The notes beneath the pieces are model-generated. The model did no database searches, had not been told where the DNA came from, and was given only the letters and a program-made list of their open reading frames with translations. 35,576 bases of DNA, taken from assembly GCA_964419055.1 (NCBI GenBank), contig CAYQNU010000026.1, positions 1 to 35,576 on the forward strand, written 5' to 3'. Below, piece after piece: positions 1 to 7,095 of this stretch (positions within the stretch are counted from its first letter, which is position 1; each line of letters starts with the position of its first letter). The stretch comes from CAYQNU01 sp964419055 (GTDB lineage: Bacteria > Bacteroidota > Bacteroidia > Flavobacteriales_D > Parvicellaceae). The position numbers and the translations under genes were made by a program.

Positions 1-96
1 GATTTATGTTGTGATTATAAATCGGATTTATGTTGTGATTATAAATCGGATTTATGTTGTGATTATAAATCGGATTTATAGTTCTATTATAAATTG
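1..96. repeat. 24-bp tandem repeat with internal dyad, running off the left edge
   Basis: Three identical 24-bp units lie at 1-24, 25-48 and 49-72, followed by a degenerate fourth at 73-96. Each unit is bounded by CGATTTAT and ATAAATCG, which are reverse complements, so every unit can fold into a small hairpin. The period is a multiple of three, and frame 1 is open from the window edge with a recurring eight-residue peptide until a TAG at 79-81. The array probably continues outside the window. There is no spacer sequence, so it is not CRISPR. Confidence 0.9.
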
Positions 97-123
97 GATT
101 CTTTGTATTTGAAATTCTCATGG

Positions 124-840
124 TTAATTTCCTCTAATTTTGTCCATAATTTTGTCTAAAGGGATGCAAACAGCATAACCTGAATTAAAGAAGTCTTGTC
201 TTGAAAAACTAGTTTCGTGTCGATTGCGCCATTCAGTAATAAAAGGGACATACCTTGAAACAATTCCAACAATTTTAATGTTGTTTTCTTCGTCAACCTG
301 AACAACTGGCCCTCCACTAACTCCATAATATGCCATGGCGTCAATTACGAATGTGTTATTCGTTACATTTTTACCCGCAATAATTCCTGTCCTAAGCAAA
401 GGTCTGTCAACTTCGTAAAAATCGTCCACAGTTAGTGAGGATGGGAAGCCTATTAGGAAAATACTTTTCCCGATTAATACATTAGCATAAGTATCAATAT
501 CATCCTCAGATGCATGTGAAATGTCTACACCAGGAAACTCTACTTCATAATCGAATTCTGGTAGAAGTTTAATTAAAACGATATCCAAATTTTCAAAAGT
601 AAACACGTTATCTTGTGAAAGCATTACCTTTGCACTATATCCATCCTCGGGCTCTCCGAAATAATTTCGAGATTTTATCCATAGTTCAGTTCGCAAAACA
701 TCTTTGTTAAATACGACATGTTTTGCAGTCACTATATAGTTAATTTCATTATGTATAATTCGGAATCCTGAACCTGAAGAGGCTCCAAAATCAACACTTA
801 AAAATGTCGCAAAACTGAAATTGTTATTTGCTATAGGCAT
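124..840 (-). CDS. Trypsin-like serine protease (S1/trypsin-2 type)
   Basis: A 238-residue protein with a chymotrypsin-fold serine protease signature. His41 lies in TAKHVV, Asp86 in NLDIVLIKL and Ser175 in GVSGGPVV, in the correct order and at plausible spacing for a catalytic triad. No signal peptide or membrane segment is visible, and the chain starts directly with the protease domain, so a cytoplasmic location is likely. It is a lone protease domain without a PDZ domain, unlike DegP/HtrA. Such stand-alone trypsin-like proteins are often found in accessory or defence-like regions. The ATG follows a structured intergenic element by only about 15 bases. Its substrate cannot be inferred. Confidence 0.8.
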   Translation of the reverse strand: MPIANNNFSFATFLSVDFGASSGSGFRIIHNEINYIVTAKHVVFNKDVLRTELWIKSRNYFGEPEDGYSAKVMLSQDNVFTFENLDIVLIKLLPEFDYEVEFPGVDISHASEDDIDTYANVLIGKSIFLIGFPSSLTVDDFYEVDRPLLRTGIIAGKNVTNNTFVIDAMAYYGVSGGPVVQVDEENNIKIVGIVSRYVPFITEWRNRHETSFSRQDFFNSGYAVCIPLDKIMDKIRGN

Positions 841-855
841 TTTTTTAATATTTCT

Positions 856-990
856 GCTAACGGTTTGCAGCTACCCGAAGGTGGTGATTTCGAAGCGATT
901 CACTGTCAGCCAAGCACACACTTTGATAGAAGCACAAAGCTTGATTTAACCACTGAACCGCCACTTTTGGGTAGGTGCTGTTGTGCGTAG
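856..990. repeat. Large structured intergenic element, attC-like (putative integron recombination site)
   Basis: A 135-bp non-coding segment with strong imperfect dyad symmetry. GCAGCTACCC (867-876) faces GGGTAGGTGC (969-978). Next, GAAGGTGG (877-884) pairs with CCACTTTT (961-968) using G-T wobbles. Nested inside are CAAGC (911-915) with GCTTG (939-943) and CTTTG (921-925) with CAAAG (935-939). Read on the minus strand it begins with GCACAAC and ends with GTTAGCA, resembling the R'' and R' boxes of integron attC sites; the size is close to long VCR-type sites. It separates two same-strand genes. The boxes do not fit the attC consensus perfectly and no integrase is in the window, so this is a hypothesis. 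Confidence 0.5.
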
Positions 991-992
991 TA

Positions 993-1685
993 TTATTTTT
1001 TCTTTGGTTCATTTTTCTTGTCTGTCGGTTCAATATCAATTAGCCCTGTCAGTCTATATTCTATTATCTCAATTTCAGGAAGGTTTATTAATGCTTCCAA
1101 ACTAATAGTTATTTCTTTGTCAAGAAGGTCTTTGGGAATATTTACAGTCCTTATGCTGTCTTGACTGTAACCAACATAAGAAAACACCATTTGAATTTGG
1201 TCAAGTTTTATGAAAGAAGTGTCGATAATTAGAGTAAACTTTCCATCAAAATCTGTTTGTGTCGTTGTTAAAACGCTGTCCGAAGTATTTGCAATTACAT
1301 AAACAAGTGGAAGTGGTTCGTTGGTTTCTTTGTCCTTCACAAGTCCACTTAATTTTATTCTATTCTCTTTTTGTTGTGTTAAAACTGTCTTAGTAACAGG
1401 TGTTTGTCCGTGTATTTGTTGTGGGACGACTGTTACCCCAAGAAGGCTTAAAAGCGAAAGTGTCAAGGCACCTACGTTCTTAATTGTCAACTGTCGTTGA
1501 ACCGAATTTACTTGTCCTAAAGAAAAATGACCGCAATGAATTTTATTGCTGTCAAAGTCTTGTTTAGTTGAAAAGTCAACAATGTTTTTGTCACAAAGAG
1601 AACAGTGTCGCGTTGAATTGTCCAACTTAGCCATTAAACACCATTGTTGGTCACAGGCATACTTTATTTTTAGTTTCTTGTCCAT
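993..1685 (-). CDS. Zinc-ribbon protein with a carboxypeptidase-regulatory-like domain
   Basis: The ATG at 1685 is preferred over one six codons upstream because the upstream one overlaps the conserved boundary motif; this gives 230 residues. The N-terminus has four cysteines (C11, C16, C28, C31) in a pattern ending CSLCDKNIVDFS, as in a Bacteroidota family that places a putative zinc ribbon before a membrane segment. A hydrophobic stretch at about residues 70-90 follows. A CarboxypepD_reg-like beta-sandwich then begins around LSGLVKDKETNEPLP and includes DFDGKFTL. The likely topology is a cytoplasmic metal-binding head, one membrane helix and a periplasmic domain. The function is unknown. 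The gene is bracketed by inverted GTTGTGCGTA boxes. Confidence 0.7.
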   Translation of the reverse strand: MDKKLKIKYACDQQWCLMAKLDNSTRHCSLCDKNIVDFSTKQDFDSNKIHCGHFSLGQVNSVQRQLTIKNVGALTLSLLSLLGVTVVPQQIHGQTPVTKTVLTQQKENRIKLSGLVKDKETNEPLPLVYVIANTSDSVLTTTQTDFDGKFTLIIDTSFIKLDQIQMVFSYVGYSQDSIRTVNIPKDLLDKEITISLEALINLPEIEIIEYRLTGLIDIEPTDKKNEPKKK

Positions 1686-1696
1686 AGTCAAAATAT

Positions 1697-1740
1697 TACG
1701 CACAACTTATGTATATGTCTGACGTTATCAGACATATACA
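1697..1740. repeat. Boundary box plus 13-bp-arm palindrome upstream of the zinc-ribbon gene
   Basis: TACGCACAAC at 1697-1706 is the exact reverse complement of GTTGTGCGTA at 980-989, so the two boxes bracket the intervening gene. Directly upstream (in gene orientation) lies a perfect palindrome: TGTATATGTCTGA at 1710-1722, a 5-base spacer, and TCAGACATATACA at 1728-1740. It could be a recombination site, a terminator-like structure without a T-run, or a protein-binding dyad. On the minus strand the box would be the R' half of an upstream attC, but the segment is too short to be a standard attC. Confidence 0.55.
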
Positions 1741-1966
1741 CCCAAATTGTAGTAGATAGGTCTCATAAAGGGGTAATTTATTTTTCAAATGTAGTAAAAT
1801 ATTTTACAAATCATAAAAAGTGGATATTGTTTATTCCCAAAATTTATCACGCCCCAATCTTTTCTTTTTTTAGCACAAATATGAATTTATATAACTCATC
1901 CACTCCCGAAACTACATTATATTAAACCGTTTATCTATTTTACGTTTAGTATTTGGAATATAATTG
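1741..1966. other. Divergent intergenic region with little recognisable content
   Basis: AT-rich spacer between the leftward zinc-ribbon gene and the rightward lipoprotein gene. A minus-strand TAnnTTTG-type box is present as CAAATGTA at 1786-1793 and could drive the two leftward genes, although no well-spaced -33 element was found. No tRNA, ORF or terminator was seen here. Confidence 0.4.
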
Positions 1967-1974
1967 TAAATTTG
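1967..1974 (+). promoter_or_regulatory. Bacteroidota -7 box TAAATTTG for the lipoprotein gene
   Basis: This matches the TAnnTTTG consensus of primary-sigma promoters in Bacteroidota. It would put the transcription start near 1981, just before the ATG at 2009. No clear TTG -33 element is present at the ideal distance. Confidence 0.5.
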
Positions 1975-2008
1975 TCGTTCGAATTAGAAAAATTTGAATG
2001 ACGCTGCT

Positions 2009-3130
2009 ATGACAAAAAATATATTTTATTTAACGATTGGTTTGTTAACCGTAGGTTTTTTCTCCAAATGTACCACAGATGTTGATTTAAATGCACCCTA
2101 CAAAGCAGTACCCATTGTATTTGGTTTAGTAGATCAATCGGTTGATACCCAATTTATAAAAATCAATAAATCATTTGCAGGTGATGGCAACAATGCCAGT
2201 TATGCCGCCATAAACGACAGCGTTTTATTTAGCAACCTTTCAGCTCAGGTGGAAGTATTGAATAATGGAAACGTAATTGCCACCTACCCTCTTCAAGAGA
2301 AATGGGTAAATGAATTGGAAAACGGAATATTTTACGGTGATTCTCAAAAAGTATATTATTATGTGCCTGTTGGAGGAATCGATGAAGATTATGAATACCG
2401 TTTATCAGGATCAGCCAATGAAGGTGAAATAGCTTTTGAATCAACCGTAACACCCGTTGGAAAAGTTACCTTCACGTCAACATTTAGAAATACAGTAACA
2501 CCTATTTTACCCGTAACCAACAACTCTAACTCAGGAATTAAATTTGCAACTGCCAACAGTTCAACTAATAATCAATATTTGAACGTAACTCCTATGTGGA
2601 CAACGGTTGCAAATGGTAAAAACTACGAACTTTCATTACATTTTTATTACTTCGAACACACTGCTTCAACCATCGAAAGAAAGTTATTGGTATGGAAATT
2701 TGGTAGTCAAACAGTTGTCAATACTGATGGCGGTTCTACTATGTTTCAAGAAATCACCGGTGATGGATTTTATCAAATGATTCAATCGCGTTTAGCTAAT
2801 GATCCTGACGAAGCTTCTATCATTAGAAGAGTTCCTGATCGCATTGAATTTGTAGTAACAGTTGCAGATGAAGATTTAAATACTTTTGTTGAAGTAAATC
2901 AACCCTCTTTAGGAATTGTAACAGAAAGACCCTCTTTCAGTAATATTGACGGTGGCTTAGGTTTATTTGCTGCTCGTTACACCGAAAATTTTAAATTAGG
3001 TGGTGCTGGACAAAAATTAATGTTAAACAAAACTTCTTTAGAGGAATTAATCATTGGTCAATATACCAGTGCTTTTAAATTCTGCAGTGATGAACCTTAC
3101 CATACCGGTTCATCTTTCGATTGTCCTTAA
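2009..3130 (+). CDS. Putative lipoprotein, DUF4249-like
   Basis: The ATG at 2009 is chosen over a TTG five codons upstream because it begins the signal peptide directly. A basic-hydrophobic leader runs to a lipobox-like GFFSKC, so Cys17 would be lipidated. The rest of the 373-residue chain is beta-rich and soluble. The start of the mature part (VDLNAPYKAVPIVFGLVDQS) and the length fit the DUF4249 lipoprotein family common in Bacteroidota, whose role is unknown but often linked to surface or TonB-related loci. No TonB receptor is adjacent here. It is a single transcription unit ending in a strong terminator. The family assignment is by resemblance only. Confidence 0.6.
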   Translation: MTKNIFYLTIGLLTVGFFSKCTTDVDLNAPYKAVPIVFGLVDQSVDTQFIKINKSFAGDGNNASYAAINDSVLFSNLSAQVEVLNNGNVIATYPLQEKWVNELENGIFYGDSQKVYYYVPVGGIDEDYEYRLSGSANEGEIAFESTVTPVGKVTFTSTFRNTVTPILPVTNNSNSGIKFATANSSTNNQYLNVTPMWTTVANGKNYELSLHFYYFEHTASTIERKLLVWKFGSQTVVNTDGGSTMFQEITGDGFYQMIQSRLANDPDEASIIRRVPDRIEFVVTVADEDLNTFVEVNQPSLGIVTERPSFSNIDGGLGLFAARYTENFKLGGAGQKLMLNKTSLEELIIGQYTSAFKFCSDEPYHTGSSFDCP

Positions 3131-3157
3131 GATTAACTTTTAGCTTATTACATATTA

Positions 3158-3190
3158 ATAAAAAAGAGTGCTATTCAGCACTCTTTTTTT
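3158..3190 (+). terminator. Rho-independent terminator after the lipoprotein gene
   Basis: Stem AAAAAGAGTGCT (3161-3172), loop ATTC, complementary arm AGCACTCTTTTT (3177-3188) and a T-run. It lies 30 bases past the stop codon. Confidence 0.9.
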
Positions 3191-3339
3191 GTTTTATAGG
3201 AAATCAGTTTGGATATAATATTTTAACCATCAACCACTTAACACCTTCGTTTAATCACCTTTAAAAAATCCATTTATCTTAACATTATTTTTTTCATAAA
3301 TTGATTTATAAAAATCACCAAAAAAGATTAAATAAATAT

Positions 3340-3347
3340 TACTTTTG
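3340..3347 (+). promoter_or_regulatory. -7 box TACTTTTG for the coiled-coil / zapA / rny run
   Basis: TAnnTTTG match located 28 bases before the ATG at 3376. No TTG -33 element is evident in the A-rich sequence upstream. Confidence 0.5.
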
Positions 3348-3375
3348 TAATTGATTTTTTATTTGAAAAACAACA

Positions 3376-3669
3376 ATGCAGGAAAATTCATTACAAGTTA
3401 TTGCTAGTGTGCAGCAAAAAATTAATCAAATAGCTGAAGAAAAAAGGCTTTTGAAAAATGAAATTGCCAATTTGCGAAAACAAATTGAAATGCAACAAAC
3501 AGAACTTGAAGAGAAAAACACTACATTGGTACATTTGAATGAAGAATTAAAAACAGTAAAAATGTCTCAGCCTACAATTAATAACACCGATACAAATGAG
3601 GAGTTAAAAATTAAGGTGGAAGAAATGATTAAGGAAATTGATAAATGCATAGCATTATTAAACAATTAA
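3376..3669 (+). CDS. Small coiled-coil protein upstream of zapA (ZapB-like in position)
   Basis: A 97-residue, highly charged protein. Residues about 10-70 form an almost continuous heptad-like coiled coil rich in Lys, Glu, Gln and Leu, followed by a short polar linker and a second helix. It has no signal peptide or membrane segment. It lies only 10 bases before zapA, and a coiled-coil gene in this place next to zapA is common in Bacteroidota. By analogy with ZapB, which bridges ZapA in gammaproteobacteria, it may be a partner of ZapA at the Z-ring. That role rests on gene position and predicted fold, not on sequence identity. Confidence 0.65.
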   Translation: MQENSLQVIASVQQKINQIAEEKRLLKNEIANLRKQIEMQQTELEEKNTTLVHLNEELKTVKMSQPTINNTDTNEELKIKVEEMIKEIDKCIALLNN

Positions 3670-3679
3670 TATAATAATC

Positions 3680-3985
3680 GTGAGCAACGTATCTATAAAA
3701 GTAACCATTGCAGGAAGAACTTACCCCCTTACAATTGAAGTAAGTGAGGAAAGTGCTGTAAAAAGTGCCGCAGATAATATTAATGCAAGTATAAAAAACT
3801 TACAAGAAAATTATGCCGTTAAAGATGCGCAAGATTTATTAGCAATGTCAGCATTGCAATTATTAGTTGAACAAATGGGAAATACATCCAATGGTGATCA
3901 ATCGAGTATAGCAATAGAACAAATGAAATTTCATGCCGAACTCGAAAAAATTGACACTCAACTATCCTCAATCATCCAATCTTAA
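3680..3985 (+). CDS. zapA: Cell division protein ZapA
   Basis: A 101-residue ZapA family protein. The N-terminal half (SIKVTIAGRTYPLTIEVSEE) forms the small alpha/beta head with its typical I-x-I-x-G-x-x-Y-x-L pattern. The rest is a long helix (about residues 40-100) that forms the coiled-coil stalk of the ZapA tetramer. ZapA binds FtsZ filaments and cross-links them at mid-cell. It starts with GTG, 10 bases after the coiled-coil gene, and is followed by RNase Y after a short hairpin; the zapA-rny pairing is a conserved Bacteroidota arrangement. The length is normal for the family. Confidence 0.9.
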   Translation: MSNVSIKVTIAGRTYPLTIEVSEESAVKSAADNINASIKNLQENYAVKDAQDLLAMSALQLLVEQMGNTSNGDQSSIAIEQMKFHAELEKIDTQLSSIIQS

Positions 3986-4013
3986 GATACATTTTTATTG
4001 ATTTGTTTAGACC

Positions 4014-4036
4014 CAACTGTCAAACGTTGATAGTTG
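4014..4036 (+). promoter_or_regulatory. Hairpin between zapA and rny
   Basis: CAACTGTCAA (4014-4023) faces TTGATAGTTG (4027-4036), pairing fully with one G-T wobble across a 3-base loop. The following sequence is TA-rich but lacks an uninterrupted T-run. It may be a partial terminator or an RNA processing/stability element separating zapA from rny. Confidence 0.5.
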
Positions 4037-4062
4037 TTATTTATTAATTAATGTAAAACAAG

Positions 4063-5595
4063 ATGGAAATCGTAATTGGAATCATCATCGGTGCTGTAGT
4101 TGGAGGAGTGATCGGTTTCGTTATTTTCAACAGTGTATTAAAAGGTAAAAAAACCTTGGCATTGAAGGAAGCGGAAATTGAAGCCGAAACAGTAAAAAAA
4201 GACAAAATTCTACAAGCCAAAGAGAAGTTTCTTCAACTTAAAGAAGAACACGAAAAAGTGGTAAGCGCAAGCAATCAAAAAATGCAAGAGCGCGAGAATA
4301 AAATGAGTCAAAAGGAAAAAGCAATCAATCAACAAATTGAGGAATATACCCGAAAAGACAAAGAAATTAACCACCTTAAAGAGAATTTAGAAAAGCAACT
4401 TTCGGTTGTGGCTATTCGCCAACAAGAAGTGGATAAAATTCATCAAAAACAGGTTGCCGAATTAGAAAAATTAAGTGGTTATTCGGTTGAAGATGCTAAA
4501 GCACAATTAGTGGAAGCGTTGAAAGACGAAGCAAGAACGGGTGCTATGGCCTACATCAAAGATATTCAAGATGAGGCTAAACTTAACGCCAACAGAGAAG
4601 CCAAAAAAATCGTTATTCAAACTATTCAACGTGTAGCTACTGAACAAGCTATTGAGAATTCTGTATCGGTATTTAACATTGAAAGTGACGAACTTAAAGG
4701 TAGAATCATAGGACGTGAAGGACGAAATATTCGTGCATTGGAAGAAGCTACCGGTGTGGCTATTATTGTAGACGACACCCCAGAGGCTATTATTTTATCT
4801 TGTTTTGACCCTATTAGAAGAGAAATCGCTCGTCTTTCATTGCATCAGTTAGTTTCTGATGGAAGAATCCACCCTGCGAGAATCGAAGAAGTGGTAGCTA
4901 AAACTAAAAAGTCGTTGACGGAAGAAATCATCGAAACAGGAAAACGTACGTGTATTGATTTAGGAATTCATGGTTTACATCCAGAATTGATCAAAATGGT
5001 GGGACGTATGAAATACCGTTCTTCTTATGGTCAAAACTTATTGCAACACTCCAGAGAAGTAGCTAATTTATGTGCTACTATGGCATCCGAATTAGGATTA
5101 AATCCTAAAGTAGCCAAACGTGCTGGATTATTACACGATATTGGAAAAGTTCCAGAAGATGAACCCGAATTGCCTCACGCTATTTTGGGTATGAAATTGG
5201 CCGAAAAATATGGTGAAAAACCAGATATTTGTAATGCTATTGGTGCTCACCACGATGAAATTGAAATGACCACTATGTTGTCTCCAATTGTACAGGTTTG
5301 TGATGCCATTTCGGGTGCTCGACCAGGTGCAAGAAGAGAAGTTGTTGAATCCTATATTCAACGGATCAAAGATCTTGAAAACTTAGCATTAAGTTATGAT
5401 GGTGTGAATACTGCCTATGCTATCCAAGCAGGTAGAGAATTGAGAGTTATTGTTGAAAGTGAGAAAATTACTGATCAACGTTCTGAAGAATTATCTTTCG
5501 AAATTTCTCATAGAATTCAAACCGAAATGACGTATCCCGGACAAGTAAAAGTGACCGTTATTAGAGAAAAAAGATCAGTCGCCTACGCGAAATAA
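4063..5595 (+). CDS. rny: Ribonuclease Y
   Basis: A 510-residue protein with the full RNase Y layout. An N-terminal membrane anchor (about residues 3-25) is followed by a long charged coiled coil (about 30-190), a KH RNA-binding domain near residues 205-265 (GRIIGREGRNIRALE), and an HD hydrolase domain from about 325. Its metal-binding His-Asp is in LLHDIGK near residue 355. RNase Y is a membrane-bound endonuclease that initiates mRNA decay. It lies downstream of zapA and ends in a strong terminator. The length and motifs are normal for the family, and no key residue appears lost. Confidence 0.96.
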   Translation: MEIVIGIIIGAVVGGVIGFVIFNSVLKGKKTLALKEAEIEAETVKKDKILQAKEKFLQLKEEHEKVVSASNQKMQERENKMSQKEKAINQQIEEYTRKDKEINHLKENLEKQLSVVAIRQQEVDKIHQKQVAELEKLSGYSVEDAKAQLVEALKDEARTGAMAYIKDIQDEAKLNANREAKKIVIQTIQRVATEQAIENSVSVFNIESDELKGRIIGREGRNIRALEEATGVAIIVDDTPEAIILSCFDPIRREIARLSLHQLVSDGRIHPARIEEVVAKTKKSLTEEIIETGKRTCIDLGIHGLHPELIKMVGRMKYRSSYGQNLLQHSREVANLCATMASELGLNPKVAKRAGLLHDIGKVPEDEPELPHAILGMKLAEKYGEKPDICNAIGAHHDEIEMTTMLSPIVQVCDAISGARPGARREVVESYIQRIKDLENLALSYDGVNTAYAIQAGRELRVIVESEKITDQRSEELSFEISHRIQTEMTYPGQVKVTVIREKRSVAYAK

Positions 5596-5611
5596 GATTT
5601 GCTTAGTATAA

Positions 5612-5652
5612 AATAAAAAAAAACTCAAACTTTTCAGTTTGAGTTTTTTTTT
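5612..5652. terminator. Bidirectional terminator between rny and the GNAT gene
   Basis: AAACTCAAAC (5621-5630), a 6-base loop, and GTTTGAGTTT (5637-5646), with an A-run on the left and a T-run on the right. It can stop rightward rny transcripts and leftward transcripts from the facing acetyltransferase gene. Confidence 0.9.
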
Positions 5653-5691
5653 ACCATTTTGAAACGGTTAAAGCCTTGCAAATAGCAATTA

Positions 5692-6213
5692 TTAGTTTTG
5701 ATTAAGTTCCTTTTGCATCACGTAATCATCCATTATATACCCCTTCCCTATTTCTATAACCTCTTCTTTGATTATAACAAAACCCATTTTTTTATAAAAA
5801 TCAACGGCTTTATTGAATTTATTTACATTTAAAACCAAAGAGGTATTTTCACCATTTATAGCCTTTTCTTGAACATAATTCAACAAAGCTTGGCCAATTC
5901 CTTTACCAATAGTTTCTGGCAAAAGATATAATTTATGAATTTTGGTAGATTGCGTTTTATTCAAATTGTGTTCATATCCAACAAAACCAACGGGAATTTC
6001 ATCCAAATAGGCCAAAGCAAATAAGTGATTTTGAATCCATAATTGTCGCTCAAGACCCTCTTCACTATACATCCAATTAAGCATGTAATCAATTTGATCT
6101 TGTTTTAAAATGGATGCAAACGCTTTAGGCCAAGCCTTATAGGCAATATCTTGGATAATGGGTATGTCTACAACCGTAGCTCTTCTAATTCTTAATGATT
6201 CTACTTCATTCAT
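5692..6213 (-). CDS. GNAT family N-acetyltransferase
   Basis: A 173-residue single-domain protein of the GNAT fold. It opens with the typical beta-1 segment (LRIRRATVVDIPIIQDIA). Its acetyl-CoA loop is in LYLLPETIGKGIGQALLNYV, a version of the Q/R-x-x-G-x-G/A motif. The C-terminal part (NKFNKAVDFYKKMGFVIIKE) is the usual motif B region. It would transfer an acetyl group from acetyl-CoA to an amine; the substrate cannot be read from sequence. It ends 27 bases before the TIGR02757 gene stop codon region and may be its downstream or upstream partner on the same strand. Confidence 0.88.
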   Translation of the reverse strand: MNEVESLRIRRATVVDIPIIQDIAYKAWPKAFASILKQDQIDYMLNWMYSEEGLERQLWIQNHLFALAYLDEIPVGFVGYEHNLNKTQSTKIHKLYLLPETIGKGIGQALLNYVQEKAINGENTSLVLNVNKFNKAVDFYKKMGFVIIKEEVIEIGKGYIMDDYVMQKELNQN

Positions 6214-6240
6214 AATGACTTCAAAGGTATGAAAAGATTT

Positions 6241-7023
6241 TTAAAACCCTTCAAATACTCCTAACCCAAATAATGCAAAATCATATTTTACAGGATCCTT
6301 TGAATCCATTCGTCTCAAATGACCATCCAATTCCTCAACCGTTTTCCAATCATTCTGATTTCGAGAAATTAATCCCAATTTTCTACCCACATTTCCTGTG
6401 TGAACATCCAAAGGACAAGATAAAATGGAAGGTGAAATAGCATCCCAAAGTCCAAAATCAACACCAAATTCATCCTTCCTAACCATCCATCTCAAAAACA
6501 TATTTAACCTTTTTGCGGCACTTCCTTGAAGTGGATTGGCTACATGTTTTTTGGAATGGTGTGCAAAGGAATGATCCGAATTAAAAAATAAATCATGAAA
6601 ATTACCTAAACTGTTCTTCATATTTATGTCCGTTGGTTGAATCCCTGCCGCAAAAGCCCTCTCTAATGAACCGTATTGAAGGATCAACACTTGAAGACTC
6701 TGAATAAAATAGGCTAAATCATTACCATTAAAAGTTCTGTGCTTAAAATTCGAAAAAAAGTGCGCTTCCCTTTCCAAATCAAAATTAAATACAAATTCGT
6801 GAGGTTTTTCTCCCATTAACGCCATCATTTTAGTAGCTGATTTAATGATCAAATCTCTTCTTCCCCAAGCAATGGTTGCCGTAAGGAAGGCAGCAATTTC
6901 AATATCTTCTTTATCGTTAAATTGGTGAGGGATTTGAATGGGATCGGTATCAATAAAATAATTTTTATTATACTTAAGTGCCTTTTCATCAAGGAAATCA
7001 GTCAACTGTTCAAAATTTAGCAT
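6241..7023 (-). CDS. TIGR02757 (DUF2400) family protein
   Basis: The ATG at 7023 is preferred over one 13 codons upstream because the family normally begins near MLNFEQLTDFL; this gives 260 residues. The sequence resembles TIGR02757/DUF2400, including IEIAAFLTATIAWGRRDLI and the conserved C-terminal part with CPLDVHTGNVGRKLGLI. The pattern around LDVHTGNVGRKLGL recalls helix-hairpin-helix DNA glycosylase folds, and a DNA-related role has been suggested for the family, but no activity is established. It has no signal peptide. It is divergent from the beta-barrel gene at 7096, with about 70 bases between them that must hold both promoters. Confidence 0.85.
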   Translation of the reverse strand: MLNFEQLTDFLDEKALKYNKNYFIDTDPIQIPHQFNDKEDIEIAAFLTATIAWGRRDLIIKSATKMMALMGEKPHEFVFNFDLEREAHFFSNFKHRTFNGNDLAYFIQSLQVLILQYGSLERAFAAGIQPTDINMKNSLGNFHDLFFNSDHSFAHHSKKHVANPLQGSAAKRLNMFLRWMVRKDEFGVDFGLWDAISPSILSCPLDVHTGNVGRKLGLISRNQNDWKTVEELDGHLRRMDSKDPVKYDFALFGLGVFEGF

Positions 7024-7095
7024 TTTTCTTTCTGTTTTAGTAATGGTATAAACAAAATTCAACTTAATTTTATCGCAAATTAAGAACCCATTGCT

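Noticed and set aside
1..96. CRISPR array at the left edge
   Set aside because: Units abut with no spacers, and no cas gene is present. It is a plain tandem repeat.
857..1039. 60-residue leftward ORF over the structured element
   Set aside because: It lies in the attC-like dyad and overlaps the end of the zinc-ribbon gene. The strong base pairing explains the sequence better than coding.
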